NCBI GenBank assembly: GCA_038503065.1
Contig: JBCAMK010000001.1
Location: 1,984,001 to 2,048,000, forward strand
Length of the DNA stretch: 64,000 nt
Reading direction: 5' to 3'
Origin: Paragyromitra xinjiangensis
Taxonomy: Eukaryota; Ascomycota; Pezizomycetes; Pezizales; Discinaceae
Part shown: positions 11,619-23,677 of the stretch, piece by piece
Numbering within the stretch: position 1 is the stretch's first letter
Layout of the letters: every line of letters begins with the position of its first letter
The notes under the pieces: model-generated
Told to the model about the DNA's origin: nothing
Databases searched by the model: none
What the model saw: only the letters and a program-made list of their open reading frames with translations
Made by a program: the position numbers and the translations under genes

Positions 11619-14082
11619 CTACACGGCCCGGCGAGTGTATGCGACACTCAAGGTAGTTGGCTCAGCGAAACGCTTGTTTTTGGTACTGGTACTTGATGTT
11701 TTAGTTGTAGAGGTTTTTGTTTTGTCATCTGATTTTGTGGTGGATGTGGAGGTAGTGGAGGTAGATGTTTTGGTTTTGTCTTCTGACTTTGTTGTTGGAG
11801 TAGAGGATGTGGCAGTTATAGAAGTAGATGTTTTGCTAGTAGAAGCCTATAACGCGGAAGTTTCAGCCAAAACTCAAGGGTGATGAAATCTAATTGGTCG
11901 ATGCGGGGATTTTGTGCCAGGGGGTTTGGGGATCAAACTTACAGGAGCCGCGGTACCCGCGGTTACAAAGTATGCATCTAGTGCATCCTCAATCTGAGCT
12001 ACATGGGCATACGCATCCAAAGATGAAAAGAACGGCAGGGTTTCGGACTGTATCTTTTGGAGATCAAGACCCGTATATGGTTTATCCCTCCATCGTGCTT
12101 CCATAGGGTCGATGAGCTTCGTGGTCTCGGGATAACCAAAGTCTGCCAATTGTGTTACATTGAAAGCTCCCATCATATCGTGGTCCTCGTGCACTAGATT
12201 ATGACCTAGAAAACCGTTAGCAAGGAACAATCGTAGATCTAGAGCAAGAATAGCTCACAGTGAAACATGTATACACCATCCCAAGGCACATACTTGGCTA
12301 TGACTCGAACCTTCTCGTTTGTTCCAAGCAATACTACATCTTTAAGAGCCACAGCTTCATATGGTTGCACGGAATTGCGCCCTCCTGTGCGGGATATAAC
12401 CTGAAAGTCGATCAAATGAATGTGGACCGCTATAGCCAGCTTAGTATCTAACGAAGGCAAGGCTCCGGAACAATTTTATAACTTACGATGAGACCATCCA
12501 CCACCAGTGTTCTCGAGTTCCCAAACCTCCGTTAAACCCCTGGTTGGCTTTGCTAATATGCGGTTTTTTACGTCCGCAAACGCAACACCATTAATTCGCC
12601 ATTCGCCATTCCTACAAATCTGTGAGAAAAGTGTAGATTAATCTGGGAGAAATTAACATGCTCACGTTCTCTCAAATCTGAAACTCCTATCAACCCCATT
12701 TTTCGGTGGTGGTGCACCGAGATCTCTCAACACCGTAGGAAGGGGGCCATTGCCACTCGTGTCAGAAACAGTACTCCCCACTCGGAATTGCATGACACGA
12801 TCAGTTCCGAAATAATCTTCGTCCGCCATAACCTTGCGATCATTCTTCAAAGTCATGTTTTTTCCAGCATATGCCGCAAAATCAACTACTATCTCATACC
12901 TCTCTGCCATAGCAATGTAAAGGTCGTTCGTTTGAACAGGGTGGGATAGATAACCAGCGTCAGATGCAATAACGTTGAATGGAACGGTCGTAGTTTGCCC
13001 GTCTACACCTAAAGTCAGGTGGAACGTTCTGCTTATAGACGCATCCAGAAGCCTGAAGCGATACTTGCGTGGCTCAACAGCAAGATATGGCCAAGGTTGC
13101 CCGTTCTATTTTGCATTAGAAACCTACTCGATTGCATGTAATTGCATATAATCATATGTTCTGGTTCTTTTTGGGATAACTTACCACATGGATTACATCT
13201 CCGTAAAGACTTGTTCTCTCATTCTCCGGAGAGACCAATTCTCCATTTGAGGCATATTGCTTCGCCTGGATAACTAAGGGAATATCGTACTTTCCCGCTG
13301 GCAACCCAAGCCTAGCTTCCTCCGCCGGGTCTGAGAGAATGTAGAAACCAGCTTGACCGAAGTAGGCATTCACAGCGGTAATATGAACAGCGTGATCATG
13401 ATACCAGAGTGTTCTGGCGGGCTGGTTATTAGGATAGTAATAGTCCTATAAATTATAACGATTAGCCTTTGTCTAAATTCCGTGTCATATTTTCCTACCC
13501 AACGAGCGGGATATACGAACTTTGTAGTTTCCAGGTGCTATCGTATCTTCAGCCCACCCATCGAAAGGTGCCCTAGAAAAAGAGCCATGAAGGTGGATTG
13601 CAGAAGGCCTGTCATAAGCGTTGACAAATCGAACAAGAGTTTCTCTACCCTTAACGATTTTAAATGTCGGCCCTGGAACAATTCCATCATAACCAACAAG
13701 ACTCGTTTTACCGAGATTTGGATAGATTTGAGCTTGAAGCGGCTTGATAGTGATTTCATAGAAATCTATTGGAATTCCCGTGGTCTGGTTCACGTAGGTA
13801 CTGATATCAAATTAATCAGTCTCTTCGAATTCTTTAAGTTCGCCGTAAACTGCTGAAATATCCATAAACTTACGCTTTGGGGACAGCTACTGGCGCTTGA
13901 GGCAATGGAAACTGAAAGAAGTAATTATACTTGAAATCCGTTAGCCTCAGCCGTACTAAATCAAAGTAATAAGTATAGGGTGAAATACTTGGGGACTCAG
14001 CCAATCATTATCCCCAGCAAGGACAAAGGTTGACGCAAGAAAAGCTAAAATTCCAGCTGCGGATAAGAATGAAGAAAACATT
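11619..14082 (-). CDS. secreted multicopper oxidase, bilirubin-oxidase/laccase-like
   Basis: Oxidises phenolic or tetrapyrrole-type substrates at a type 1 copper and reduces oxygen to water at a trinuclear copper centre. Nine exons: 13989-14082, 13874-13911, 13521-13800, 13185-13445, 12666-13105, 12487-12611, 12259-12429, 11943-12205, 11619-11846; about 632 aa. Copper motifs in order: HLHGS, WYHDHAVH, HPVHIHLIDF, and HCHNLVHEDHDMM, which is split by an intron. This set is closest to bilirubin oxidases. The first ~22 residues form a hydrophobic secretion signal. Exon 1 contains one extra base in a T5 run (14038-14042 region), which breaks the frame between signal and mature protein: either a sequencing error or an inactivating mutation. 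The last exon gives a Ser/Thr/Lys-rich tail of about 75 residues, in phase; without that splice the protein would stop at 11874. Confidence 0.85.
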
Positions 14083-17000
14083 CTGATCTTTCTTTAAAGT
14101 CTCTTGACTATGTCAAATTACGAAAAACTCAAGTTGATCTGGAGTTCATCGAGGGGACGTAGTTATAGGCCTTTATATACCTATTATAAGGTCAAATTAA
14201 TGCTTCTCGTTATTTTCCGTAAGTCGCCGAAGGCATATGATAGAGAATGCTAGCGTCCTGCTTGTGCCTCGTGCGAAATGTCTTTGATTTGAACCCTAGC
14301 CATAGGAAGGCTCACAATTTGCCACGCTTTCTGTGACCTGCCGTGTCATTGACATGCATAAATGTCTCTAGGCACCAAAACACTCTGCGTGATTTCTACA
14401 CTAGGATTAGAACATTAAAGATTCCCTTCGTTCATTGGTTCATGTTAGCCCGGGTACGGTGGCGTCAGTAGCACACCAGTGATTAAGGAACAAGCTACGT
14501 ATATACTATCATGAAACCTCACGAAATTGTGTGACTTAAAAGATAATTACAGAGCAAATACAACGCGAATAATATGAATACAAGTGCCTCAATTATTTCA
14601 ATTCTTGTCAGTCACCACGGCATCAGTAACAAATGCAAGGCGCTACAACTAAAACTGATATCTGTAGATGCACCTTCCTCAACCTGCACGGGAGCTAGTC
14701 CGAGGCTACACACCTACTTCAAATCTTACCACAATGAATCAGATACCAGGCGCCCCTTTCGCTTAGGCATATATACAACCAATGTTCAGCTCCTTATTAA
14801 TCACTAATGCATGCCAAGGTTAAGACGACTTTGAGAAGTTCTTTCCTGTGACTGATCGCGAAGGCTTTTTCTTCTAACCACCCAACTATGTCCAGCCTAT
14901 CGATAGTTTCAGTCACACATCACTCAAGATCTAGATAGATCGCCAAGAAATGGCCAAGAAATACCATGTTCTAGATCTAGGGATATGTCTCAATTCCAAC
15001 TCAGATTTTGAAGTAAAAATAGTAAAGTTTTATCCACACTCCCATAAGAATATGTAGGATGTTTTCATTTTCCTGCGGTATCGTGCATACACAACTGGAC
15101 AAAACAAAACAAAGGCCCACCCGGGAAGAATATTGCCACTCGTATGATTTGACTTCTAACAAAACTTAGCCCAACACTGCTACGTGTCAAACATCCGAGC
15201 CGAATGTTACCGACTCCATTTTAGAGCTATTTACATGAGCAAAAGGCTTAAGCCTGCAGACCCACCTGGTTACTGTTGGCTTGGCAAGAAAATTTTGTCT
15301 CAGCCTGGTCCTGGAAAACTGTTTGCTGGACTCTGGAGAACCAACCCAGTGCGGCTGGCACAGATCATCACATCACTAAATTACTTACCGGCACCTATAC
15401 ACGATGTGAAAGGTGTTTCTCCTCAGCTTACAACCGAAGATACTCATGCCACATATAATAGTTTAAAATACTATTACCGAGGATTCCCTTTTAAGACGTA
15501 GATAAGCATATATCAAAAGCATCCACAGCCAAACTCAATCCATGCTACAGACTTTAGCATACTAACTAAATTAACCATGATCATGCGACGCTAGCTTGAG
15601 TAGTAGGTGCCTGCCCACTTCTGCACTTTTAGATTAACTATAGTCACATTTCGTCGTTCCCAGACAAAGATCATCAAGCCACAAACAGCTCGTGCACGTG
15701 AGGTATTGCGACTCTACTCCCAACCCTCGTGGAGCAAGAAGCCACATTCCTTCATTGCACAAGCATCTCAAGTACATAGTGAAACATGACTAGATACGCC
15801 AAGATCAGGTGGCGCCGTTTCTCATATGCACGCCTTTGGCTGGGCTGCTTACCGAATGTGCTTGTGATTGAAGCAAGCTCAACCACTCGGCTTAAAATAG
15901 GTAGCACCGGTCAGCTGGTAATTAAGCGATTGTATTATCTTTGGTCAGGCTGTTTCACAAGCGTTATTGGCCCTATAGCCTTGTGCTGTCCAAAACTAAT
16001 TCAAATTAAGGCAACTTAAGAAGTGCTAGGGCTGGTAGATCTGGAGAGCTTTACTTGCCTATTCCATGCAATCTGGCGGTATATCATCCCAAGCAGCTGC
16101 AGGTCATTAATGGTCGCGTTTTATAATAGCTTCATAGTGGATCTCTTAAAATAAAGCGTCTCCGATTGTAGCCATCATCCTATTCGCGGGCGACTGGCGC
16201 ATCCACAACGCCGAAAAAAATTCTGTCAGCAGGATGAGCAACTAAAGTTTTGAAGCCTAGAAGCAGCACCAAACTGTGTCTTAATCAAGATACACAAAAA
16301 TTAACTTATCTCGGATTTCTACTTCCATTCACGATAGTGATTCTGAATTCCTCGTATCCAGAATAATCTGTTACATATATATACATGTATATATACGTAT
16401 ACACGAAAAAGGAACCGTATGTATCTACACATAAATACATTCCAAAATTTTAGCTGATGATTTCCAAATTCTCGCTTAGCTAGCTAAAATCAGACGAATC
16501 AAGTGATATTATATTCTGAGATCATGGTTCAGGGCTATGGTTTAATGAACCACTGCTTGTGTAATTATAATGGATAGTAAACTACGATAGTCTATATAGT
16601 AACACAACTAGCTAGAATTCTAGATACTACAAAATCCGGAAAAAGTTAGCTAAACAGATCTTTCACCATATTTATAATCCAAACCACCCCCTCCCCTTAA
16701 AAGATCGATCCCTGTGGGCAAGAACTAAATAGTATCCCCATAGAATGGATAAAGCCACCGTCCCGCCCTCACGTGCATCTCACTATGCATATGATCTAGT
16801 AGCAATTCTCGAACATTGGCCATGGCGCCTACGTCACATTGTATGACATATACATGTAGGCATTCGGCCTTAATCAACAATAATATTGAACAAGCAGGCT
16901 GTAAACGTAGCGCCACTAAGTACATGTAGTTTGCTAAGATCTTGACAACATCTTTGTATACGTAACGATACCAATTCTTTCGCCAATTAGAGTAAAAACA

Positions 17001-17601
17001 ACGCTATGCACATAATAAACATTCTGCTTAATTATATATAGCTATAGTACTAGGGGCTACCCATGTGTTACCACATGGGCGTTGGGAGGGGAGGGAGTAA
17101 GAGGATGGATTTGACAGCAAAGATATATTGGCTCATGGTGACTCTTTCTCTCATCTATTCGGCACACCAAGTCAGTCAAGAGTCTACTTGGTTGAGAAGT
17201 AAAATATCCCTCACTTCTCGCTTTACTCACTTCGCTCGTTACGTCCAAAGCTTGTCATATTTTGGCTTCTCAACCTTGTACGTCCCATGATATACATGTA
17301 ATTTTCTTAATTTCTTAATTACATGTATGTATGAGTGTAGTTCAGCAGGGTAACCCCAAACTTCTGCCCTTTTCCTTATTTTATATATATAGATACAGTA
17401 CCAAAAAATGGGGTGGATCTACTACCGTATTTTTAGAAAATGTTGCACTAATTCTGGAGCGCTGCTGCATTTGCTGATAAATCCCGTAGCACTGCGGAAT
17501 TTCACGGATGAAATAAGGTCGGGGGATTAGGATGGGCATGTGATTGGAGTTTGGTTGCGATCAAGGCAGTGCATGGTTTCGTTTTCTTTCTTTAGGTTTC
17601 G
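14083..17601. other. intergenic, no gene seen; short palindromes
   Basis: About 3.5 kb with no supportable gene. It contains alternating TA/TG simple sequence (16,375-16,410), a CCCATGTG-ttac-CACATGGG hairpin near 17,060, and an inverted repeat of TACATGTAATT near 17,292-17,335. The last ~90 bp are T-rich and may be the 5' part of an LTR cut by the giant element (see the LTR at 57,678). Confidence 0.45.
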
Positions 17602-17614
17602 CGTCGCGAAAAGC
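17602..17614 (+). repeat. left terminal inverted repeat, outer giant element
   Basis: CGTCGCGAAAAGC, the exact inverse of 57665-57677, and identical to the ends of the inner copy (20272-20284, 37961-37973). Confidence 0.9.
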
Positions 17615-17642
17615 TTGATTTGTTACCACCCGCCTTTTGCGT

Positions 17643-17673
17643 GTTACCATAGCCTTTGACACGCTATGGTAAC
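17643..17673. repeat. sub-terminal palindrome, outer copy
   Basis: GTTACCATAGC and GCTATGGTAAC are perfect 11-bp inverted arms around a 9-bp spacer, 41 bp from the left tip. The same palindrome occurs at the same place in the inner copy, while the right end lacks it. A transposase-binding site is a reasonable inference. Confidence 0.75.
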
Positions 17674-17759
17674 AGAAATAGGCGAAATAGGCGAAAACGA
17701 CCAATCGAGCTTTTTAATGTCTACTGAGAGACAACTAGAAGCATATGCCGTGTTTTTCA

Positions 17760-18340
17760 TTTGCTTTGACCGTGCTTTCACCGTGCTTTCACCGTGCTTT
17801 CACCATGCTTTCTGTAAGCTTTGATAGCCGATGGGTAAACTATCGAGACCTTTGGAAATGTAACTTGCGTGACTCCTCGAAGTCATTCTGTAGATTCCCT
17901 ATACGCGATGATAGTTCTGCTCGAGCATTCTTGTACACTGTCGAGTGAATTCGGGAAGTTTCGTGTACGCTTGGGGGCGTGTTTTGGGAGCCCTCGTGTA
18001 CGTGATAGTAGTCTTTTGGGAGCGTTCTCGTACACTGTCAGATTGAGTTCGGGAAGCTTTGTATACGCTACGGAGCGTCTTTTAGGAGGCTTCGTGTACG
18101 CGCCGATAGTCTTCTGGGAGTGTTCTCAAATCTCTCAATTTGTGATTTCGTATACTACTCTGACCCTGTGACAGTCATACATTGTGCCTGAAGATTATAG
18201 TTAGTTCTTCTATTCTCTGCTATTCTATGCTATGCTATCGCTATGCTATCGCTATCTTTATCTACGCTATCTTCTGCTATGCTACGCTAATCGATGCTAT
18301 TATATTATATTATATCTTACGCTGTAAAATACCTCTCCAA
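17760..18340. repeat. left sub-terminal repeats, outer copy
   Basis: The stretch opens with three tandem CCGTGCTTTCA units. Then come diverged direct repeats of about 95 bp built on GATAGTCTTTTGGGAG, TTCTCGTACACTGTC and GGAAGCTTTGTATACGC, then a low-complexity CTATGCTATCG tract. The inner copy carries the matching block at 20,430-20,950. Confidence 0.75.
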
Positions 18341-18352
18341 ATCCCATTCCCG

Positions 18353-20271
18353 TTAACAATCGTCACTAGAATCATCACTATCGTCCGCAAGCAAATCCAC
18401 CTCCGGGTTCCACACCACTGCCGGTTTCCCTCCATTGCCAGTCTCCCATCCCGATAACCTTTTTACCTCCGTTAATTGGATGCCAAGGATAATTCGCTGC
18501 GATTCTTTCGGTATTGTGTTCCACTGATTGGTATACTCATCGTACACCCCTTCGCCTTGCAATTAGCTCTGATAATTGTATAATATCCCCCGTCATGCCG
18601 ACCCTGACATGCCAGCTCTGACGTGCCGACTCTGACGTGCCGACTCTGACATAGACACGATATACACACGGACTCACCTTTAAACGTCCCTCCTTCAAAG
18701 TTTTTCCTAAGATACTCCCCCGAAGACCAATTGTCAAGAGCATACCGGATAGCTACTGTCGCCAAAACCAAGGCCACTGGACTAATCTCCTCGCTATATT
18801 TTCGGGTGTGAGGTCGGCGTGCATATGTTTTTTTGCCATACCAAGCACCGTGAATTACATTAGCGATTGCGAGATGGCAAAACATTTTCTTCGGGACCTG
18901 TGTTCGGGTTAGCGCTCTACCGTGATCTGGAGGACAAGCAGCTAAGGGAACTACTAGTAAGTGGTAACTCGCCTTTTTCTTCTCATCCGAAAAGTGGAAA
19001 CGGTGACTGTTATCGCGTATAAGCCTACGAACGCGATTAAGTAGGTCATCTCCCTTCAATGTATCAAGGCCGTACACCTTACAAACACATTCCCTAGCCG
19101 CTTCGGCAAAGTACCCTCGGGAGGTTGATATACGGTCTGCCAACTTTATGCCAGGGCCTCAGTGTCAGCCTGCACTAACTGCGTACAGGAAAGGAAGGTT
19201 TATACCATGTGAATTTCGGTATCGCCGATCTCGCTGAGGTCGAATCGATCGCCCGATTCCCCATACGCCTCTCGAAACACAGAAACAGCCATCATCTCCT
19301 GCACGTCTGGTCGGGGGTAGGGGTTTTCCGTCTGTATTCGTAGTACGAATATGTCTCTTGCGATTGACCAGTTGGGATTAAGCTCACCTCTATCCCTCAG
19401 TGGGCCTATTTTTCTCTTGTCCCGTGATCTTGCTTCACTAGGTGGGACCAAGTCCGACAGCGTCGAGGCCGACCTCCTTTTTCGGAAATTGCTGCTGGCA
19501 TAGCTACCGCTCCCATTACTATCATATCCACTGCTCGAAGACAGATTGGAAACAGAGGACTGTCGGTATGAGTAAGCCAATGTCAGAGTGAGCGTCAGAG
19601 TTGGAGTCGTCAGAGTTGAAGCCGGTGCGGGATATATATCCTATTTGATATAGAAGGGGATAGCTTACACCAGGTCCAATAGACTTCCTCACAGGTGGTT
19701 GAAATGGGGTTGGAGTTCTATTGGAAGAGTATAGCAAATACGGCCCGGAAGAATCATCATCACTTCTAGTTGCCCCCAAGTCTTCAGAATCTCCTAGATC
19801 CGGGCTTTGCTGAATACTGGGGAGCGGGGTCTGGGGAGTCAAGTCTAGCTCTCCCGGACTCCGCTGAGCACAAGGCGGGTGTTGGGTAGCGGTGGCAGCG
19901 ACTGAAGGAGATGATAGTATGCTGAAGGGCTTGGCTTGGGGTGCCTGCGAAGGAGGAGGAGTAGGGGGGGGAGGAGGAGTAGGGAGAGGAGGTGGTGGCA
20001 TAGTAGAAGGTTCGAAAGGAGTAGCTGGCACCAAAATGTTGGAACCTGCGAGAACATCTGCCCCCGTAGCCGTGTCAGAGTCGTACTCTGACTGGCTGGC
20101 TGTCTGGCTGTCTGGTAGTGTCAGGGTAGTGGTGGCACTTCGACGCGATGGCTGTGAGGACTGCGTCGACGCATGACCACTCGAGGGTTTTCTCGAAACT
20201 CTGCCACGTCTGCTGTCAGTGTTTGTAGACGACGATGCAGCTGAATTACGCGTCTTTCGCTGTGTATCAGG
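18353..20271 (-). pseudogene. DUF6532-like gene of outer element, split by the inner element
   Basis: Exons 19669-20271, 19206-19559, 18678-19143 and 18353-18555 read without frameshift. The start codon and first nine codons lie at 37974-38002, on the far side of the inner transposon. Rejoined length would be about 550 aa. The N-terminal ~200 residues are low-complexity, with polyproline (MPPPPLPTPPPPPTPP) and Ser-rich parts. The C-terminal third resembles the fungal DUF6532 family: a helical segment (AARECVCKVYGLD), HLAIANVIHGAWYG, then SPVALVLATVAIRYALDNWSSGE. The function of DUF6532 is unknown. It is read away from the left terminus, divergent to the transposase. An intron holds repeated CGACTCTGACATGC units. 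The only visible lesion is the insertion. Confidence 0.8.
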
Positions 20272-20312
20272 CGTCGCGAAAAGCTTGATTTGCTACCACC
20301 CGCCTTTTGCGT

Positions 20313-20343
20313 GTTACCATAGCCTTTGACATGCTATGGTAAC
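20313..20343. repeat. sub-terminal palindrome, inner copy
   Basis: The same GTTACCATAGC/GCTATGGTAAC arms as at 17643-17673; only the spacer differs by one base, so the arms are conserved between copies. Confidence 0.75.
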
Positions 20344-20429
20344 AAAAATAGGCGAAATAGGCGAAAACGACCAATCGAGCTTTTTAATGTCTATCAAGAG
20401 ACAACCAAAAGCATATCCCATGTTTTTCA

Positions 20430-20950
20430 TTTGCTTTGACCGTGCTTTTACCGTGCTTTCACCGTGCTTTCAATAAGCTTTGACAGCCAATAGGTAAACT
20501 ATCGAGACCTTTGGAAATGTAACTTGCGCGGCTCCTCGAAGCCATTCTGTAGATTCCCTGTACGCGATGATAGTCCTCTAGGAGCATTCTTGTACGCTGT
20601 CAGAGTGAATTGGGGAGGCTTTGTGTACACTTCTGAGCGTGTGTTGGGAGGCTTTGTGTACGTGATGATAGTCTTTTGGGAGCGTTCTCGTACACTGTCA
20701 GAGGGAATTGGGGAAGCTTTGTATATGCTTCGGAGCGTGTTTTAGGAGGCTTCGTGTACGCAACGATAGTCTTACGGGAGTGTTCTCAAATCTCTCTAAT
20801 TGTCATTTCGTATACTACTCTGACGCTGTCGAGTGATACATTGTGCCCGGAGATTATATTTATTTCTTCTATTCTCTGCTATCTTTATCTTTATGCTATG
20901 CTACGCTAATCTATGCTAATCTATGCTAATCTATCATTCTATTCTACGCT
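20430..20950. repeat. left sub-terminal repeats, inner copy
   Basis: Counterpart of 17,760-18,340: CCGTGCTTT units, ~95-bp repeats with GATAGTC and CGTACACTGTCAGAG, then a CTATGCTAATC tract. It differs from the outer copy by scattered substitutions and small indels. Confidence 0.7.
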
Positions 20951-20981
20951 GTAATATACTTTCCCCTAAATCCCATTCCCA

Positions 20982-22929
20982 TCAACAGCCGTCACCAGAA
21001 TCATCGCTATCGTCCGCAAGCAAATCCACCTCCGGGTTCCACACCACCGCCGGTTTCCCTCCATCGCCAGTCTCCCATCCCGATAACCTTTTTACCTCCG
21101 TTAGTTGGATGCCGAGGATAATTCGCTGCGATTCTTTCGGTATTGTGTTCCACTGATTGGTATACTCATCGTAGACCCCTTCGCCTTGCAATCAGCTCTG
21201 ATAATTGTACAATATCCCCCGTCGTGCAGACTCTGACGTGCAGACTCTGACATGCCGACTCTGACATGCCGACTCTGACGTTCCGACTCTGACGTTCCGA
21301 ATGGACACGGTATACACACAGGCTCACCTTTAAACGTCCCTCCTTCAAAGTTTTTCCTAAGATACTCCCCCGAAGACCAATTGTCAAGAGCGTACCGGAT
21401 AGCTACTGTCGCCAAAACCAAGGCCACTGGGCTAATCTCGTCGCTATATTTTCGGGTGTGAGGTCGGCGTGCATATGTTTTTTTGCCGTACCAAGCACCG
21501 TGAATTACATTAGCGATTGCGAAATGGCAAAACATTTTCTTCGGGACCTGTGTTCGGGTTAGCACTCTACTGTGATCTGAAGGACGAGCGGTTAAGGAAA
21601 CTACTGGTAACTCGCCTTTTTCTTCTCATCCGAAAAGTGGAAACGATGACTGTTATCGCGTATAAGCCTACGAACACGATTAAGGAGGTCGTCTCCCTTC
21701 AATGTATCAAGGCCGTACACCTTACAAACACACTCCCTAGCCGCTTCGGCAAAGTACCCTCGGGAGGTTGATATACGGTCTGCCAACTTTATGCCAGAGC
21801 CTCAGTGTCAGCCTCCACTAACTGCGTACAGGAAAGGAAGGTTGATACCATGTGAATTTCGGTATCGCCGATCTCGCTGAGTCGAATCGATCGCCCGATT
21901 CCCCATACGCCTCTCGAAACACAGAAACAGCCATCATCTCCTGCACGTCTGGCCGGGGGTAGGGGTTTTCCGTCTGTATTCGTAGTACGAATATATCTCT
22001 TGCAATTGACCAGTTGGGATTAAGCTCACCTCTATCCCTCAGTGTGCCTATTTTTCTCTTGTCCCGTGATCTTGCCTCACTAGGCGGGACCGAGTCTGAC
22101 AGCGTCGAGGCCGACCTCCTTTTCGGAAATTGCTGCCGGCATAGCTACCGCTTCCATTACTATCGTGTCCACTGCTTGTAGACTAATTGGATACGGAGGA
22201 CTATCAGTATGAGTAAGCCAATGTCGAGTAAATGTCGAGTTGAAGCCGATGCAGGATACATATCCTATTTGAAGGGGATAGCTTACGCCAGGTCCAATAG
22301 ACTTCCTCACAGGCGGTTGAAATGGGGTCGGAGTTCTATTGGAAGAGTATAGCAAGTACGGCGGAAGAATCATCATCACTTCTAGTTGCCCCCAAGTCCT
22401 CAAAATCTCCTAGATCTGGGCTTTGCTGAATGCTGGGGAGCGGGGTCTGGGGAGTTAAGTCTAGCTCTCTCGGACTCCGCTGAGCACAAGGCGGATGTTG
22501 GGTAGCGGTGACAGCAACTGGAGGAGACGATAGTATGCTCAAGGGCTCGGTTTGGGGTGTCTGCGAAGGGGGAGGAAGAGTAGGGGGAGGAGGTGGCGGA
22601 GTAGGGGGAGGAGGTGGCGGAGTAGGAGGAGGAGGAGGAGGAGGTGGCATGGTAGAAGGTTCGAAAGGAGTAGCTGGCACCAAAATGTTGGAACTTGCGA
22701 GAACATCTGCCCCTGTCGCCGTGTCAGAGTCGTACTCTGACTGGCTGGCTGCCTGGCTGTCTGGTAGTGTCAGGGCAGTGGTGGCCCTTCGACGTGTCGA
22801 CGCGTGACCACCCGAGGGTTTTCTCGAAACTCTGCCACGTCTGCTGTCAGTATTTGTAGACGACGATGCAGCTGAATTACGCGTCTTTCGTTGTGTATCA
22901 GGGTATATTGCTTGACTTTTTGGAGGCAT
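20982..22929 (-). pseudogene. DUF6532-like gene of inner element (frameshifted)
   Basis: Orthologous to the split gene at 18353-20271. It starts MPPKSQAIYP at 22929 and ends WNPEVDLLADDSDD... at 20982. The N-terminal exon has an expanded polyproline run (four PPPPPPTP-type units). Relative to the outer gene it has one-base losses near 21,882 (GCTGAGTCG versus GCTGAGGTCG) and near 22,120, plus a deletion in the exon-3 segment near 21,600. The central exons therefore no longer stay in frame. The domain segment HFAIANVIHGAWYG...SPVALVLATVAIRYALDNWSSGE is still readable. Its intron near 21,225-21,300 contains seven short GACTCTGACRTGC-type repeats. Confidence 0.78.
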
Positions 22930-23677
22930 GGCGAGGATGTTTAATACAAATACAATCAAGGGGGGGAAACAAGGGTGATGGGGCGAAACAGGGGAGTGAA
23001 GGCAGTAATGCAAGGCTATGATGGTTGGTAGAAGAGGGAGAGGGATCGTAAGAAGAAAGGGGGATAGATAAAGGGGATCCACGGTCTTGGGAGGCCTGAG
23101 ACCCGCGGAGCTGGAAGGATCTGCGACGCTAGGCTCAAGTCGAATATCATGTCTTCTCACTCGAAAAAAACCTTCCTATTCCTCCCAATAAATACAAATT
23201 TGCAGTACTCCGAGCCCGTCCCCATAGTAAAAGTAAACCCTCCGCCACATAATAAAGATAACCCATGGAAAAAACAGAAACGAAATAAAGAAAACCAAAA
23301 ATATGCCCCCGATACCCGTCCCATACCTATAGTAATATCCTGACAAAATAAGAAGGGAAACTGATACCCCCGACGGCGCAACTCTGACAGAATAGGAGGT
23401 CTGACAAATATCGAGTCAGCCGCCTGTTTCGAGCTCATCGGGCTCCGGACAAAACTAGTAAGAAAACGAATACCCATATCCCCCCGATACCCGTACCCGC
23501 AGCAGCACCCAGACAAAAGAAAAGAAAACCAATACCCTGTCCCCCGATACCCATCCCGTACCCATCCCGTACCCATCCCGTACCCATAGTAATACCCGAA
23601 CAAAACAAGAAAGAAAACCAATACCCATATCCTAACCGGCGCAACTCTGACAGAATAGAAGTCTGACGAGTGCCGAG
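22930..23677. other. spacer between DUF6532-like and SNF2-type genes; tandem repeats
   Basis: The first ~230 bp are the 5' flank of the DUF6532-like gene (also present at 38,003-38,230). From 23,200 to 23,650 there are imperfect direct repeats with a CCCGATACCCGT core, ending in a 12-bp tandem (CCCATCCCGTAC, three to four units near 23,550-23,590), and GACAGAATA/CTCTGACAG segments. No gene is supported. Confidence 0.55.

Noticed and set aside
11533..11883. Plus-strand 116-codon Val/Asp-rich frame
   Set aside because: Antisense of the Ser/Thr-rich last exon of the multicopper oxidase; no start context or domains of its own.
15184..15501. 105-codon plus-strand open frame
   Set aside because: No recognisable motif, no neighbours or splice context; random-looking composition.
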